A DNA stretch of 64,000 nucleotides from Diadema setosum (Eukaryota; Echinodermata; Echinoidea; Diadematoida; Diadematidae). Location of the stretch: positions 33,676,451 to 33,740,450 of the forward strand of contig CM067067.1 in assembly GCA_033980235.1 (NCBI GenBank), given 5' to 3'. This document shows, in pieces, positions 28,845 to 39,800 of this stretch; the first letter of the stretch is position 1; each line of letters opens with the position of its first letter. The notes beneath the pieces were generated by a model. It made no database searches and was not told the DNA's origin. It saw nothing but the letters and a program-made list of their open reading frames with translations. Made by a program: the position numbers and the translations under genes.

Positions 28845-29022
28845 ATTGATGTTGGGCCACCAAATTTCCAAAAACGGCTATTTTTTGGTGGCTCGATCAG
28901 GCACTTAAAAGTGGATTGTTATTTTTCCGTTTATTGTGGGCCACTTCATTTCTCTTTCAGCTTTATAAGATGTTATTGCTCGAATGGTTCACCAGAGAAA
29001 GAATGTTAGTGTTGAGCCCCGG
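28845..29022 (-). repeat. TTTGGTGGCCC repeat family, copy 2
   Basis: On the minus strand: GGGGCTCAACACTAACATTC, GATCGAGCCACCAAAAAATAG, AAATTTGGTGGCCCAACATC, then an AT-rich tail with the TA tract on its 3' side. Matches 62636-62775 in order. Confidence 0.62.
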
Positions 29023-29029
29023 TATATAT

Positions 29030-29310
29030 GGTTACAGCTCGTTATTCCGAAGGTTCGTTATTCCGAAGGCTCTTTATTCCTAAGATTCGTTATTCCGAAG
29101 GTTCATTGTTCCGAATTTCATTTTCGGATTAACCGATCTTCGGAATAACGAACCTTCGGAATAACGCCACAAATTTTCGGATTAACGAACCCCTTTTCAT
29201 TTTCGGATTAACGAACCTCTAGGTAAAGGGAATTTGCGTGTTTCGGATTAACGACCCTTCGGAACAACGAACCTTCGGAATAGCGAACCTTCGGAATAAC
29301 GAACAGCACC
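29030..29310. mobile_element. Foldback element, TTCGTTATTCCGAAGG family, copy 1
   Basis: Left half is tandem TTCGTTATTCCGAAGG units, right half is tandem CCTTCGGAATAACGAA units, so it is one long inverted repeat. The left edge GGTTACAG is shared with copies at 54723-55465 and 56571-56946. Confidence 0.75.
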
Positions 29311-29862
29311 CGTATAGATACCGCCCCTCAAAATAAGTTGAGATTTATATTTCTCTAAAACCAGCATTATCTTCATTGATATGACATTATAAGAAAGCCT
29401 GATTAACAATCTATAAAGTGACCCCTCACTTGCTATGATTGGGTGTTTTTGAACGTGCAAAACGGCTGAGAATGGGGACAGATCAAAAGAGAAAAGTCGC
29501 AACAATTCTGTTATTGATGATGAACGGTTTTGATGAAAAAAAAAGGCCACTGGAATCGGCAACGATGAAATGTGAGCTTTTTCAAAAACTCTTATTTCCT
29601 ATACTTTAGATGATTGTGTGGTGAACCTTCATGTTTCATTTTAATCTGCAGATACTACACGTACTGCTATTTTTAATTCATGGATGAAGCCTGGAATCTA
29701 ATGAGAATCTCACAATGTTTACTTTTGAAGTACAGCCTTCCCTGAAAATACAAAACAAATGGGGGTTATACTGATTGACGTAACACGTTTGCTCCATTTT
29801 GCAACATTTCATATTTGACGAGATCAATAATTAGTTGAATCAAAAAACTGGAATGCATAATG
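29311..29862. other. Intergenic sequence
   Basis: No recognised feature. Confidence 0.6.
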
Positions 29863-30039
29863 CAGTGGCGGATCCAGACGGGGGCGCAACCGGCGCACGC
29901 CCCCCCCCCCCCTTTATTTTTTGTTAAAAACAAAATAAATAAAAAGAAAAAAAATGAAATGAAACCCGGAAGTGGCACCAGAAATAATTAGTCACGCCCC
30001 CCCCCCCCCCCCTTTACAGAATTCCTGGATCCGCCCCTG
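29863..30039. mobile_element. Miniature transposon with CAGTGGCGGATCCAG ends
   Basis: Inverted ends CAGTGGCGGATCCAG and CTGGATCCGCCCCTG, flanked by TAATG at 29858-29862 and 30040-30044. Interior holds two C-runs. The CAGNGGCGGATCCAG end is common to many short animal elements, often hAT-like; class is inference. Confidence 0.75.
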
Positions 30040-30235
30040 TAATGTAAACAAGTGAGTTTTCATTCGTGAAGAAAATCAATCAGGCTATAAATGAAATGAT
30101 GTAGTTTTAAGTGAAATATGATACATCAAAGTGGAATTGCAGGACTTTTTTGAGAGGTTCATATATGTGTGTCTCCCAAAGCTCCCCAAGTTTGCTGTAA
30201 ATGTTCTTCTTTGGTAATAATCTGCAAGAATACGT

Positions 30236-30282
30236 GGAAGGTGAGTTTGCGATATTTTGTTGAGCGCGAGACCCCAGGGTCT
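30236..30282. repeat. Right-end fragment of the AGCTCACCTGAG element
   Basis: GGAAGGTGAGTTTGCGAT and TTGAGCGCGAGACCCCAGGGTCT align with 26424-26470 of the full element (AAAGGTGAACTTGCGAT, GTGAGCGCTAGACCCGCGGGTCT). Confidence 0.6.
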
Positions 30283-30289
30283 AATGTAG

Positions 30290-31420
30290 TCTGGGTGCCA
30301 AAGTCAGATTTTGAGCCCAACCGTGTTGTGTCGTCTGCTCTGATAATAGGGAACTCTATCATCGCTACACGACGGGAAGACAGAAAGGGCGCGAAAGCAA
30401 TCGGCTATGGCAGTCCCCACTCTCGGACTCTCGTCCCCATTTCTAAGCAGTTTCGCTTCTGTGTGTGGCTGCAGACGTAGCGATTTTGGATGTGTGATAA
30501 GTAAACCGTCGCTTGGTGTATGACCAACACGCACGACAAGATCGCTAATTGGCTGGCTGCTCAGACGTGCCCAACATCGGGACCGGACGCTATTTTGGCC
30601 GAGAACCGTTCTCGATTTCCCCAGGACGGGAGGTTTTTCTGATTCCAGCATGTGCAGAAGCATATTTTTTTTTTTTTTTCACACGGCGCGCCCAACTAGC
30701 GGCCGAGTCGTGCTTGTCAAAGTTCCCTAGTACTCTCACAAAGCGTGACTGTGCTTATAGCGATGGAGCTTCTTCACTCCTATTCAGGTCGGTAAATGGC
30801 CTTGTTCATCTTAACACATTTAATCTACTCAGTGCTTTTGACTTACGCAATCCGTGTAGAAAACCCGGCTTGCATTATCCATTGTCCACTCCAGTCTTTT
30901 GAACTTGAATCCTTGACCATCTGGAAGCTATACTTTGTGTCAAAGTTCCTAATTAACAGCGACGGGTAAGATCTACCAACACTACAGGTGTATTGAAACT
31001 GCCATCACTATTCACATTTTATAGTGTAAAGAGTCACCGGAAGTCTAGGATTGTGGTTTCGAGGCGGTTAATTATTTTGTAGCTACCCTTGATCCGGACT
31101 AGCCTTTTTCACATCACCCAACATAGTGTGGTTGTGCTGTTTTGGACGCTGTCCTCTCTACATTTTGGAAAAAGCGACTGGCAAGAAAAGACTAGACTAC
31201 TAGGGAATCATTCATGCAGAACACCAAGAGTCCATAAAAGAGATGCAACCCCCGGATGGATGGAGGCGCCTGCCCCCGGGAAAGGCCGAGACTTCACCGG
31301 CGTCGGCCGGTGGGTCCTCTACCTACCTGGCCGACGGGAACGGCGTAACCTTGCATTTCGGTGCAGGAGTAGGCAGGCGACATCTTTTCCTAAAACCTGT
31401 CCCCTTTTTTTCTCTGTAAA
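30290..31420. other. GC- and CpG-richer block of unknown nature
   Basis: Markedly richer in CpG than its surroundings, especially 30340-30700 and 31250-31390, the latter with GGCCGAGACTTCACCGGCG and a self-complementary CGCCGGTG / CACCGGCG pair. A T-run lies at 30665-30679. Followed by AAATAAATATAATTAG (about 31440). Could be a decayed retroelement end or a CpG island; no protein family recognised. Confidence 0.4.
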
Positions 31421-31674
31421 TATTCTCATTTGTAAATATTGAAATAAATATAATTAGATTTTTTAGATAATTAAAAGTAGTGTAGATTTTTATAAATGTA
31501 TTTAGATAAATATTTGAATTCAATATATTTTTTTGGAGTAAATTGCCCACCCGGCAGAGAGCTCCATAAAGTTAAAAGAACAACAACAACAACGATGGTT
31601 GGGTGGAATTCTCCCTGGTAGTCGCCGTGAGTGGACGTGCAGCACAACCCCCGCATACACGCAACGAAATGCCA

Positions 31675-31960
31675 TCCAGGTGACCAGAATGATCCCTCGA
31701 TTAACACTTTAACACTTTAATTAACAATTGATTTTAATATATTTAATAATAAATTGACGCATTTCATTATCTTGCATGATGATCCCTCGATTAACACTTC
31801 AACATTTAAATTAACAATTTAATACATTTAGTAATAAATTAACGCATTTCATTAGCAATGTATTAACAATCTTTTTCAGTTGATATTGCCAAATACCTTT
31901 TTTGAGGAGGATTATTTGAATTTTCATTACATCACAGATGCTTATCTCAGTGAATTCTGT
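31675..31960 (+). repeat. Dispersed repeat (GGTGACCAGAATGATCC), copy 1
   Basis: GGTGACCAGAATGATCC then a 90-bp internal duplication (GATCCCTCGATTAACACTT at 31691 and 31781), then GTATTAACAATCTTTTTCAG and CACAGATGCTTATCTCAGTG. Same blocks in the same order at 37990-38190. Confidence 0.65.
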
Positions 31961-32084
31961 GCCAACTCAATAATAAAACACAATGTACATTCTTTTCCAA
32001 CAGCCTAAACAAGATATTGAGCCCAAACTTATCTTGTCGTCCGTCAGGAATAGTGCATCCAAACGTGAATGATTCAACTCTTGC

Positions 32085-33120
32085 ATCTTGCATCATCACC
32101 AAGATAACTCCCAAGATGTTCAGTTACCCTATGATATACAAGTAGCTGAATTGTGTGTGACACGTAAAAAATAATAATTTCCTATTCTTGATTTCAAAAT
32201 ATTCAAAATGGCGCCCAAAATCTGAACTTTATTTACAATATATCCCAGTAATGTCTTAGGATGTTTTCACTCGTACAGAAAAGGTTGAAATTAACATCTT
32301 CTTTGGGAGATGAAAGTATGACTCTTATGCAAAAAAAAAAAAAAAAAAAAAAATGCTTTCAAAATACCCGCCAAGATGCCAAGATGGCTCCCAAGATGTG
32401 AAGATACTCTATGATGTACAAGTACCTGAATTGTGTGCTACACATAAAAAAAAAGTATTCTTGATTTTCACCAAAAGCGTGCACAAAAATTTTGCATATG
32501 AACTTCACTTAAAAAAAACCCAAACCAAACAAACCAAAAACCCTCATGTCGCAGGGTATGTACACTGGCCTTGTGTTTCCGTAATTCGGTCAACTGAAGA
32601 TGCAAATTATTGGTTCCATAACTCGAATCGCTTCAGAGCACAATTTGTCATTATCTATACGGAAATATTGAGATAATACGGAATTTCAGATTTTGGTAGC
32701 TATCTTGAATATCTCAAAACCTTTAGATATACAAAGGTTGCGTCATCCAGATTTGGATTCAGCACCTTCGAAAAGGGGTAAAACCATCAGTTTGTTTCAA
32801 TGTTCATCATTCACAAAGAAGTATGCAGAAATTGCAGATATTGACAGCTTTTTGATGGCCATTTTAGTGATCAGTTCGTCGGTCATCTTAAATATCTCAG
32901 AACATTTAAGGATTAAAGAGCTGCATCATTCAGATTTGAGTTGAGTAAAAAAAAAAATATTGTTTTCAAATTCCGCCGTTTATAAAAAGAAATATGATAA
33001 GATTTAATAGGCCTATAATGGGTTTTTGGCAGCCATTTTTAATATTTCAAAACCCTTTAGGATGCAAGAGTTGCATTATCCAGATTCGGATTCAGCACTG
33101 TTGAAACAGGGCAAAACGAT
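32085..33120 (+). repeat. Degenerate tandem-repeat region
   Basis: Two similar ~115-bp blocks with CCAAGATG..CTATGAT.TACAAGTA.CTGAATTGTGTG at about 32100 and 32385, then three blocks beginning ATCTTGAATATCTCAAAACC at about 32700, 32885 and 33035, each followed by a CATCCAGATTTGGATTC-type sequence. A-runs separate them. No coding signal. Confidence 0.6.
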
Positions 33121-33212
33121 AAAAAAAAACAACAACAACAACATCGGACGGACGGTAAAGGTTCAGTTCTAATATAGCCTATGACACCAAGATATTGTTT
33201 GTTTGTTTTTTC

Positions 33213-33470
33213 GGGGTCATCCCATGGGACCGACACCCACGAGTCATACAGTTTACGAGTTCGACATTAAAAAAGGTACATGGGTAATACAGCCCACGAG
33301 TCATACAGCCCTTGAGTTCGACACTAGGTAAAAACAGACCACGAGTTCGACATTACAACGCGGGGCTAAATGTGCCGGTCTCGTGGGCCTAGTTCTCTCA
33401 GTGTCGAACTCATGGGCTGTGCGACTCGTGAGCTGTATGATTCATTGGAGTCGAACTCATGGCAAGCATC
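33213..33470. mobile_element. Foldback element, CACGAGTCATACAG / GAGTTCGACATTA family
   Basis: Left arm (33236-33352) repeats CACGAGTCATACAGCCC and CGAGTTCGACATTA; right arm (33378-33465) has their inverted forms (GTGTCGAACTCATGGGCTG, ACTCGTGAGCTGTATGA). The outer edge TCGGGGTCATCCCATGGG matches, inverted, the GGGATGACCCCGCATACC of 38915-38935. Confidence 0.62.
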
Positions 33471-34340
33471 CGTTTTTGTGTTGTTGTTATTTTTCGGGGC
33501 ATCCTCCCTTTTTCTTCTTTTATTCCTTTCTTTGCTGTACAGCGTCTCAAGTGATATGGCAAATTGTAATGGCATTACCCTGTGGCTGCTTTATACTCTG
33601 TTAAGAGATGTAAAAGGTGGCCGACCGAATTGTTTCTTCATCTACGGTCAACCATGAAAATGTTGCATACGATTCATTGGTCGAGCTATTACAGCGGGCG
33701 CACACATGCAGTGAAAAAAAAAAAAAATTGCAAGAACACGTACAGTCCCGTTTGACGTCACATTATACCGGAAGATCGGAATGACGTAAAACCACCTTAC
33801 GAAAGCGAGCGGCTCATTTTTAAGATAACCCGAAGCGCGCCCATTCACAGACGAGTTCATAGACCGCTCAGGAGAAGCGCATCTATCCTTCCCGGGGGCC
33901 CCGTGCCACACGCTCAGGTTTTCGAATGAGAATGATGGGCTATTTTTAGATTGAAGTTTCAACACGGGTTTTTGTCGAGGAATGTGATGTCAACGTTTCT
34001 AGGAGGCTCTCAGAAGTGGGGAGGGGAAGGGGGGGGGGGTCGGATCGGGTGTGGGGAATTGGACTCTCCTTCAAGAAAAAGATTAATAATATTTCCTCGC
34101 GTCCTAGTATGCCGACGTTGTTGGTTTTGTCTTGGTTGTGGTTAGACCTGTGTCTGGGTTGTTGAAGACGCGCAATTATTTTACATCAGGAATTAACCCA
34201 AATGTGGTATATTCCTAATATCTGTGTAGGCCTATCTTATAATTGCATGAATACAACTAATGAAGCGATTTGATATACTGATTCTTTAGTAAATACACAT
34301 TCATCTTTTACTCTTGAATCTACACAGTAAATCTGTCCAT
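33471..34340. other. Intergenic sequence with CRE motifs
   Basis: No coding signal. TGACGTCA at 33753-33760 and TGACGTAA at about 33782 are palindromic CRE/ATF-type sites; poly-G run at 34031-34039. Whether they act is unknown. Confidence 0.4.
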
Positions 34341-34361
34341 GTATATGCGTATGCATACACA

Positions 34362-34367
34362 CACACA

Positions 34368-34412
<45 letters not shown>
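34362..34412. repeat. CA then TA microsatellite
   Basis: CACACA leading into about 20 TA units. Confidence 0.95.
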
Positions 34413-34423
<11 letters not shown>

Positions 34424-35288
34424 ATAAATAAAAATATATTCCCTATTTCACACGCTAAAAAGAAAACATCACGTTTACAAGACAAACAGGAGAGAAAAAT
34501 GTATACATACATAGCACGTGAGGGATCAGTAAAGGCCATATGAAGCCTATCGAGGCCGATTCCTTTACAATGAATAAGATGCATATGTAAATATACATAT
34601 ACATACATAGCATATATGTATATCTTACTGTTATTGTTTTTATTATCATTATAATACGACATTATTACTGAAGTCTTGTATGCATCTGATACGTCTATTC
34701 AAAGTCTACACCACAGCGATGTCGCCGAATGTCGCCTCATTGCCGATTTTTTCCCCCACACCAGATCGCCGGGGCGCTCGCTGATTGTCGCGCGTTTATT
34801 GTAATAATTGAGACGATCCTCCTCAATCCACACGTGACGAGCTGGCTGCTCCTAGCCACATTTCACATAGTCTCCTTTCTAGACCGACTTCAGAATGTTA
34901 ACATTAGCTCCAGATAATAATGAAGGATAAAAAAAAAAAATCCTTTTTCCACAAGAAACAGAGAAAGCAGTAAAGAATTTTTTTTCATGTGTTCAAGGGA
35001 TAAAAAAAAAGATTAAACAGAACAGTGGCAGTTACAGTTAAATCGGACAGCAATAGGTACCGGTGAAAGCTTTGAAATGTTAAAGTTTGACACGCTGGGA
35101 CGTGATCCAGGGATATCAGTCTACATCATTATGCAAATAAGATGAGTTAATGTTATTGCTTCCCAACTCTCCTATGCACTTCAACGTTTAAAAAAAAGTT
35201 ACCGAATTAAGGTCATTCCGTCAACTTTAGCCATGGGCTATACAGCACAGCAAGAACAATTAAAGTCTCTCGCTTGTTCTCTTTTGTG

Positions 35289-35362
35289 GGTGTGTGTATG
35301 TGTGTGTGCGTGTGTGTGTGTGTGTGTGTGTTTGTGTGTGTGTATGTGTTTGCGTGTGTACG
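35289..35362. repeat. TG microsatellite
   Basis: Interrupted TGTG tract. Confidence 0.95.
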
Positions 35363-35762
35363 TTCGATCAAATTCAAAAACTGATTTTGTTCTTTTTTCC
35401 TTATTCAAAGCTTTCGTCAGCAAGAAGAGTTCACACATAACGCGTGAACAGAAGCTCCGTATATATTATTATCTGTATTTCTGGTGGCTTCTAGTGCCAA
35501 TCGCAAGAAGTATAGAAGTATCTCATGTAGGTTTTCATCAGCGTAAATGCTCTTAGAGTAATTTTCTTATCAGCTTTACAGAGCGAATTGTTTGAAACTG
35601 CACAAGAATCTCTGGCAAATATCAAGGTAGGATAGAATCGATCCCGAGTGAAGAAAATTTCACTTCCCGGCTGGAATTGAAGTCTAAACCAACTGTCTAC
35701 ATTAGCTTGAATAAGAAATGCTAATTTAATTGCCTCATACGTGATCGCCGAGTGGGAGGGTG

Positions 35763-35795
35763 ATGATTGGCTGAGCATGTAAGTGACGTCAAAAT
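35763..35795. promoter_or_regulatory. Possible CCAAT (inverted) plus CRE cluster
   Basis: ATTGGCT near 35766 and TGACGTCA at 35784-35791, about 235 bp upstream of the candidate signal-peptide exon at 36025. Only motif matches; no function shown. Confidence 0.25.
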
Positions 35796-36024
35796 GAGAA
35801 GTCTGAAACAATCGTGGGCAATATAATTGGAGAGGGTTATCCAAACTTTGGTTTATCCGTAGATGCGGAGTGATGCGCCAGTATCTGATTGCCAAGAGCA
35901 CGAAGAGCATGTATAATGTACTACCTTGAACATTGTAGCCACTCCCTTTCAGGTCTTATCTTTCATTCGTTTCCTCTTTCACCAGGTTCTTAGCATCTTA
36001 GCATCTCCGCATCTTCGTGGCATC

Positions 36025-36085
36025 ATGTTTCCACGAACCCTTCTTATGCGAGGCTTTTCTATTTTATTGCTATTGTTGATTAAAG
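36025..36085 (+). CDS. Candidate first exon with signal peptide (A)
   Basis: ATG opens MFPRTLLMRGFSILLLLLIK, a basic start followed by a strong hydrophobic run, then a possible donor GTATTC at 36086. It would end in phase 1, which is the phase that the exon at 62451 needs. Donor is weak and no TATA box is close. It may be chance. Confidence 0.25.
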
Positions 36086-36817
36086 GTATTCCGAGGCAAA
36101 GGAATGGAATCGCTCACTTGGCCTGACTTGTGAATTCTTCATGCTTCACTACACACCGAAACGAAACATTAAGTAGTACGGAGATAATGTAGGTTTTTCT
36201 TTTGGTATAATACAAAAGCAAACAAAAACACACAAAAAAGCGATTGTCATCAAATGCATTAATCAATTTTAAGGTACGGAAGGTCCGCTTTCAGCGCAAA
36301 GATCTTTGATACCGGTCTTTTGTTTTATTTGAATAAGTATTATCATGACGTGATCGAAAGGGGTATATTATACCTTAACCTGCCTCGGGAACTGGTGACA
36401 GGTCTGTATTGCGTTTACCTGTCAGCGGTTAACAAAGCAGGTTAACATGGTTAAAGCTTGAAAGAGAGGTAAAGATGCAACACTCTCACAGGCAATGGCG
36501 AGGAAGTTTTAGCGATGACAGTCATGATTGCAAGCTTCCCTGCAAAATTGGCCCCTGAAGACATATTATCTTAACAACATGAAACATGAAACACATCTTC
36601 GAAGAAAGTAAACATGATTGACATCAGCTTTTCCTAAAGATTATTTTCCAAGCAAATCGGTTATATTTGTAAATCTTGTGTCTTACCCTCGAGACCCCGC
36701 ACTAATCTATTATACTCCAGCTCTCGAAGTATTTAATACTTTCCGTAAACCTTCTCAGTATCTCAGTGTTTCTGAAATGTAATGTTCACTTGCCTAATGT
36801 TCACTTGTCTAACAGAA

Positions 36818-37195
36818 CATCACGAGCTCGATATCCACGGATCATACAGCCCACGAGTCATTACAGCTAATGAGTCATACAGCTTACGAGTCATCCAGCC
36901 CACGAGCTGTATGGTCCACGAGCCAGACATTAGGCAAATAAAGCCCACAAGTTAGACATTAAGTGAATAACGCCCACGAGCTCGACACCATGCAAAAAAA
37001 AAAAAAAAAAAAGGCCCACGACCTCGGTGCAACATTGTGAGCTTAATTTACTTAGTGTTCGAAAAGTATCTAATGCGATATAAGTTAATGATGTGGGCTT
37101 AATTCTGTCTTTCGTGAAAGTGTAACCATGTCCTCCAGTTACTTTGTGTATAGGCGGGCGTATATATATTCCCTGTCAATACTGATATTTGATTG
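36818..37195 (+). repeat. CACGAG/CTCGAC dispersed family, copy with downstream block
   Basis: Repeats CACGAGTCAT, CCACGAGCTGTATG and CCCACGAGCTCGACA, an A-run, then GTTCGAAAAGTATCTAATGCG and CTCCAGTTACTTTGTGTATA, the last shared with 38990-39075 and 41268-41385. Confidence 0.6.
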
Positions 37196-37288
37196 TTTGA
37201 GATCATAGAACTCTTCTTTATTTCTTTCAACATTTACAATTTATACAGTTAAAAAAAAAAAGATGAGATACGACATAATTCACACGTA

Positions 37289-37476
37289 CAGTGCACTCCC
37301 GTTATAACGAACACGGTTATGACGAGATTCCGGTCACACCGAAGTAAAAATCCAGGCCACTACATCATCCACTCTATGTATATTTCTATTGTTTATTTGT
37401 TCGGTTATAACCAAATTTCGATATAACGAAAGAAAACTGCCGGTCCCGAGGACTTCGTTATAATGGGAGTCCACTG
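37289..37476. mobile_element. TA-flanked MITE with pogo/Tigger-like ends
   Basis: TA at 37287-37288 and 37477-37478; ends CAGTGCACTCCCGTTATAAC and (reverse complement) CAGTGGACTCCCATTATAAC. 188 bp. The CAGT..CTCCCGTTATAACG type end is characteristic of pogo-like elements (family knowledge); no transposase present. Confidence 0.75.
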
Positions 37477-37804
37477 TATTTCACAAAGGGATGGCATAGG
37501 TTGTCATAACAAAGTGGTAACAAGTCAGACTTTTAGAAAGTCAGACTTTAAAAAAAAAATAGAGAAAAGAGAAGTGAAGTAAAGTGAAAGAAAAATGTGT
37601 CCTGTAAAAGCCTCAAGGTCTCGCAGTGATGACATCACCTGACTGTAAAGAGTTGGAATACACAAGAATAAATGAAAGAGCAACGCTTGTTGGGTAAATT
37701 ATACAAGTGGTGGATCAAGTGTAAAGCAACGTGAAACTAATATTTGGGGAGGAGAAATATTTTGAATTGTTTTTTGAACAACCTGTTAAATTGTGAATTT
37801 CGAA

Positions 37805-38454
37805 TACTGGGTGGTAGTGAATAAGCCAGTTCGGGGTTAGCTCATGGGCACATGGGTACAAATGACCTTTCTTCTTTCTCAGTTGTTTAGGCACTCCACT
37901 AGTTTCAAGCGACAGAAGGCATGAGCTTGCCCAACGTAACAATTTATGGAATTCATCAGTCATGTTCAAATAAAGGATGAACTTGCATAGACCAGGTGAC
38001 CAGAATGATCCTACCATTGGCATTTTGGAAAGCATCCATTTCATTATTTTGCATTGAATGTATTAACAATCTCTTTCTATTGATATTGTCAGACACCGCT
38101 TTTGCTGTCAGGTGGATGTGCTGGCAAGCACCACTTATAGGGATCACTTGAATAATCATTACATTACAGATGCTTATCTCAGTGAATTTAAAAACCACCA
38201 TGCTCTGCTGGTACAGATGACCTTTTTCTGCTCATGCTCAAAGTGAAACCCCGAACTGGCTTATTCCAAATGACCGGACCAAGGTGGCGAATTGCTTTTG
38301 AATGGATGTTTGTTTCCATTTTCCAGCGGTGGAATTTGGTTGACTGTCGGGTGTTGTAACTAAGTACTTTATCATTCAAACAAAGCATTTTGATAGTGAG
38401 GTATGGGGGAATGCTTTTGGTGAAGTACCTATGCATCAAAGAGGCAACTTGCAA
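37805..38454 (-). mobile_element. LINE reverse-transcriptase C-terminal remnant and inverted fragment
   Basis: Minus-strand frame 38454-38188 reads LSYNTRQSTKFHRWKMETN and ROUGHLY GPVIWNKP, the pattern (NTR...P/W-K..T N..K..I...GP.IWN.) seen at the C-terminus of many non-LTR retrotransposon polymerases. A shorter piece with GAATAAGCCAGTTCGGGGTT lies inverted at about 37819-37868. Between them is the repeat 37990-38190. No intact ORF. Confidence 0.55.
37990..38190 (+). repeat. Dispersed repeat (GGTGACCAGAATGATCC), copy 2
   Basis: Second copy of the sequence at 31675-31960, lacking its internal 90-bp duplication and carrying a different central segment (GCTGGCAAGCACCACTTATAG). Confidence 0.65.
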
Positions 38455-38539
38455 GATATTGCAATCATGGCCATTTCAATGTGTGAAAGCGGTGGAACAC
38501 TGGTTTTGACGGAGCAAAATAATGAGTGTTCGCACTCTT

Positions 38540-39280
38540 CTGAGCTTGCATCACCAGCAACATCCCACACACGCGAACACGCACAGACGTATAGTAATCC
38601 TTCATCTATAGAGCACGGTGTAATGAAATTTGTTCTCTTTTTTTTTTTTTTTTTCCTCCTGTTTTTCATTCTGGTACACTGAAGAGCGGGTCTTGGGTAG
38701 ATCTCATCTCACGTAGATATCAACTATTTACTTAGTGTCTTGCTCATGGGCCTCTTCTTCATAGTATCTATCTCATAGGCCTGGTGTACACTGGTGTACT
38801 TACTTTTTAGCTCGTGGGCTTGTTTTTCTTAGTGTCTATCTTCTGCCCTGTTTGATTCGTGGGTGTATGACTTGTTGAACTTTTTTTTCGATGTCTATAA
38901 AGCCGAGCTGCCCCTGGGATGACCCCGCATACCTTCCCCTGTTAGATTCTGTGTATCTAAGAGTATCTAAAAGTTGACAAAGTACATGTCGTGTTCGAAA
39001 AGTTTCTAATACGTCTTTCGTTAAGGTGCAACCCAAATCCTCCAGTAACTTTGACTGTGTAGGCGGCAATATACATTCCCTATCACTCCTGATCTATCAA
39101 ATTTATATGCTTGCAACCTCTGGAACATCCAACACACACGATCACGCACACAAAGCGTGGTGCAATGAAGTGTTGTTGTTGTTTGTTTTTTTTTCCTTTT
39201 CCTCCTGTTTTTCATTCTGGTACACTGAAGAGCGGGTCTCGGGTAGTTCTCATCTCACGTAGATATCAACTGAGTCAGTG
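38540..39280 (+). repeat. Segmental repeat, copy 1 (with partial tandem copy at its left)
   Basis: GGTACACTGAAGAGCGGGTC followed by CATCTCACGTAGATATCAACT appears at about 38672 and again at 39220. Between them lie CTCGTGGGCTTGTTTTTCT, ATAAAGCCGAGCTGCC and GTGTAGGCGGCAATATACATTC. The whole corresponds to 41020-41600. Confidence 0.75.
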
Positions 39281-39552
39281 AACAAAAAGGAGATTTGATG
39301 ACATTTATTAAACCGCGTCATCATTGTATGCTTCATTATTTCGTTCCCTCACTCCCGCAAAAAAAGGGGATAACTATTGAGATAGACGAAAGTCACAGAT
39401 TACAGTATTTGAATTTTAGACCTGACAGGAGCCTATTAGAAGATGTATTCGCTGGTTTCACAGTATATTGATAAAGCAGATATTGTAGTTTTGTTCTGAA
39501 TAGTTATAGCTATAATTAAAGCAGAGGTATCATTTGGACGGTGATTATTTTG

Positions 39553-39800
39553 ACTCAGTCGGAAGCGCATCTGCCTCCAGATCCAAAGGACCAGCGTTCG
39601 ATTCCGGAGTCTAACTGAGCGATGTCATGTGTAAACATATCGTCCCTTTTAGAAAGAGGCAAAACACTCTGTCCCTCGGATATAGGACATTAAACACTAA
39701 AATGGATGTCCTATGTATGAAAGAATCACAAGTCAAACACGTTAAAGACCCCGCTTCAGTCATTCATTGCAAAGAGCAGGACGTTTAAAGGCCTGATTTC
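39553..39800 (+). repeat. tRNA-derived SINE with intact head
   Basis: TGACTCAGTCGGAAGCGCATCTG (A-box-like region) and GCGTTCGATTCC (B box) about 35 bases apart, followed by the body ACATTAAACACTAAAATGG, ACACGTTAAAGACCCCGCTTC and ATTCATTGCAAAGAGC shared with 10960-11180. tRNA-like promoter plus non-tRNA body defines a SINE rather than a tRNA gene. Confidence 0.7.

Noticed and set aside
29030..29310. CRISPR-like repeat array
   Set aside because: Units are adjacent and inverted with no unique spacers, and the genome is eukaryotic.
35491..35910. 139-codon minus-strand open frame
   Set aside because: No recognisable domain, no promoter or splice context; plausible by chance.
39560..39625. tRNA gene
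   Set aside because: A- and B-box-like sequences are present but the body continues into a dispersed repeat and the cloverleaf does not close; it is a SINE head.
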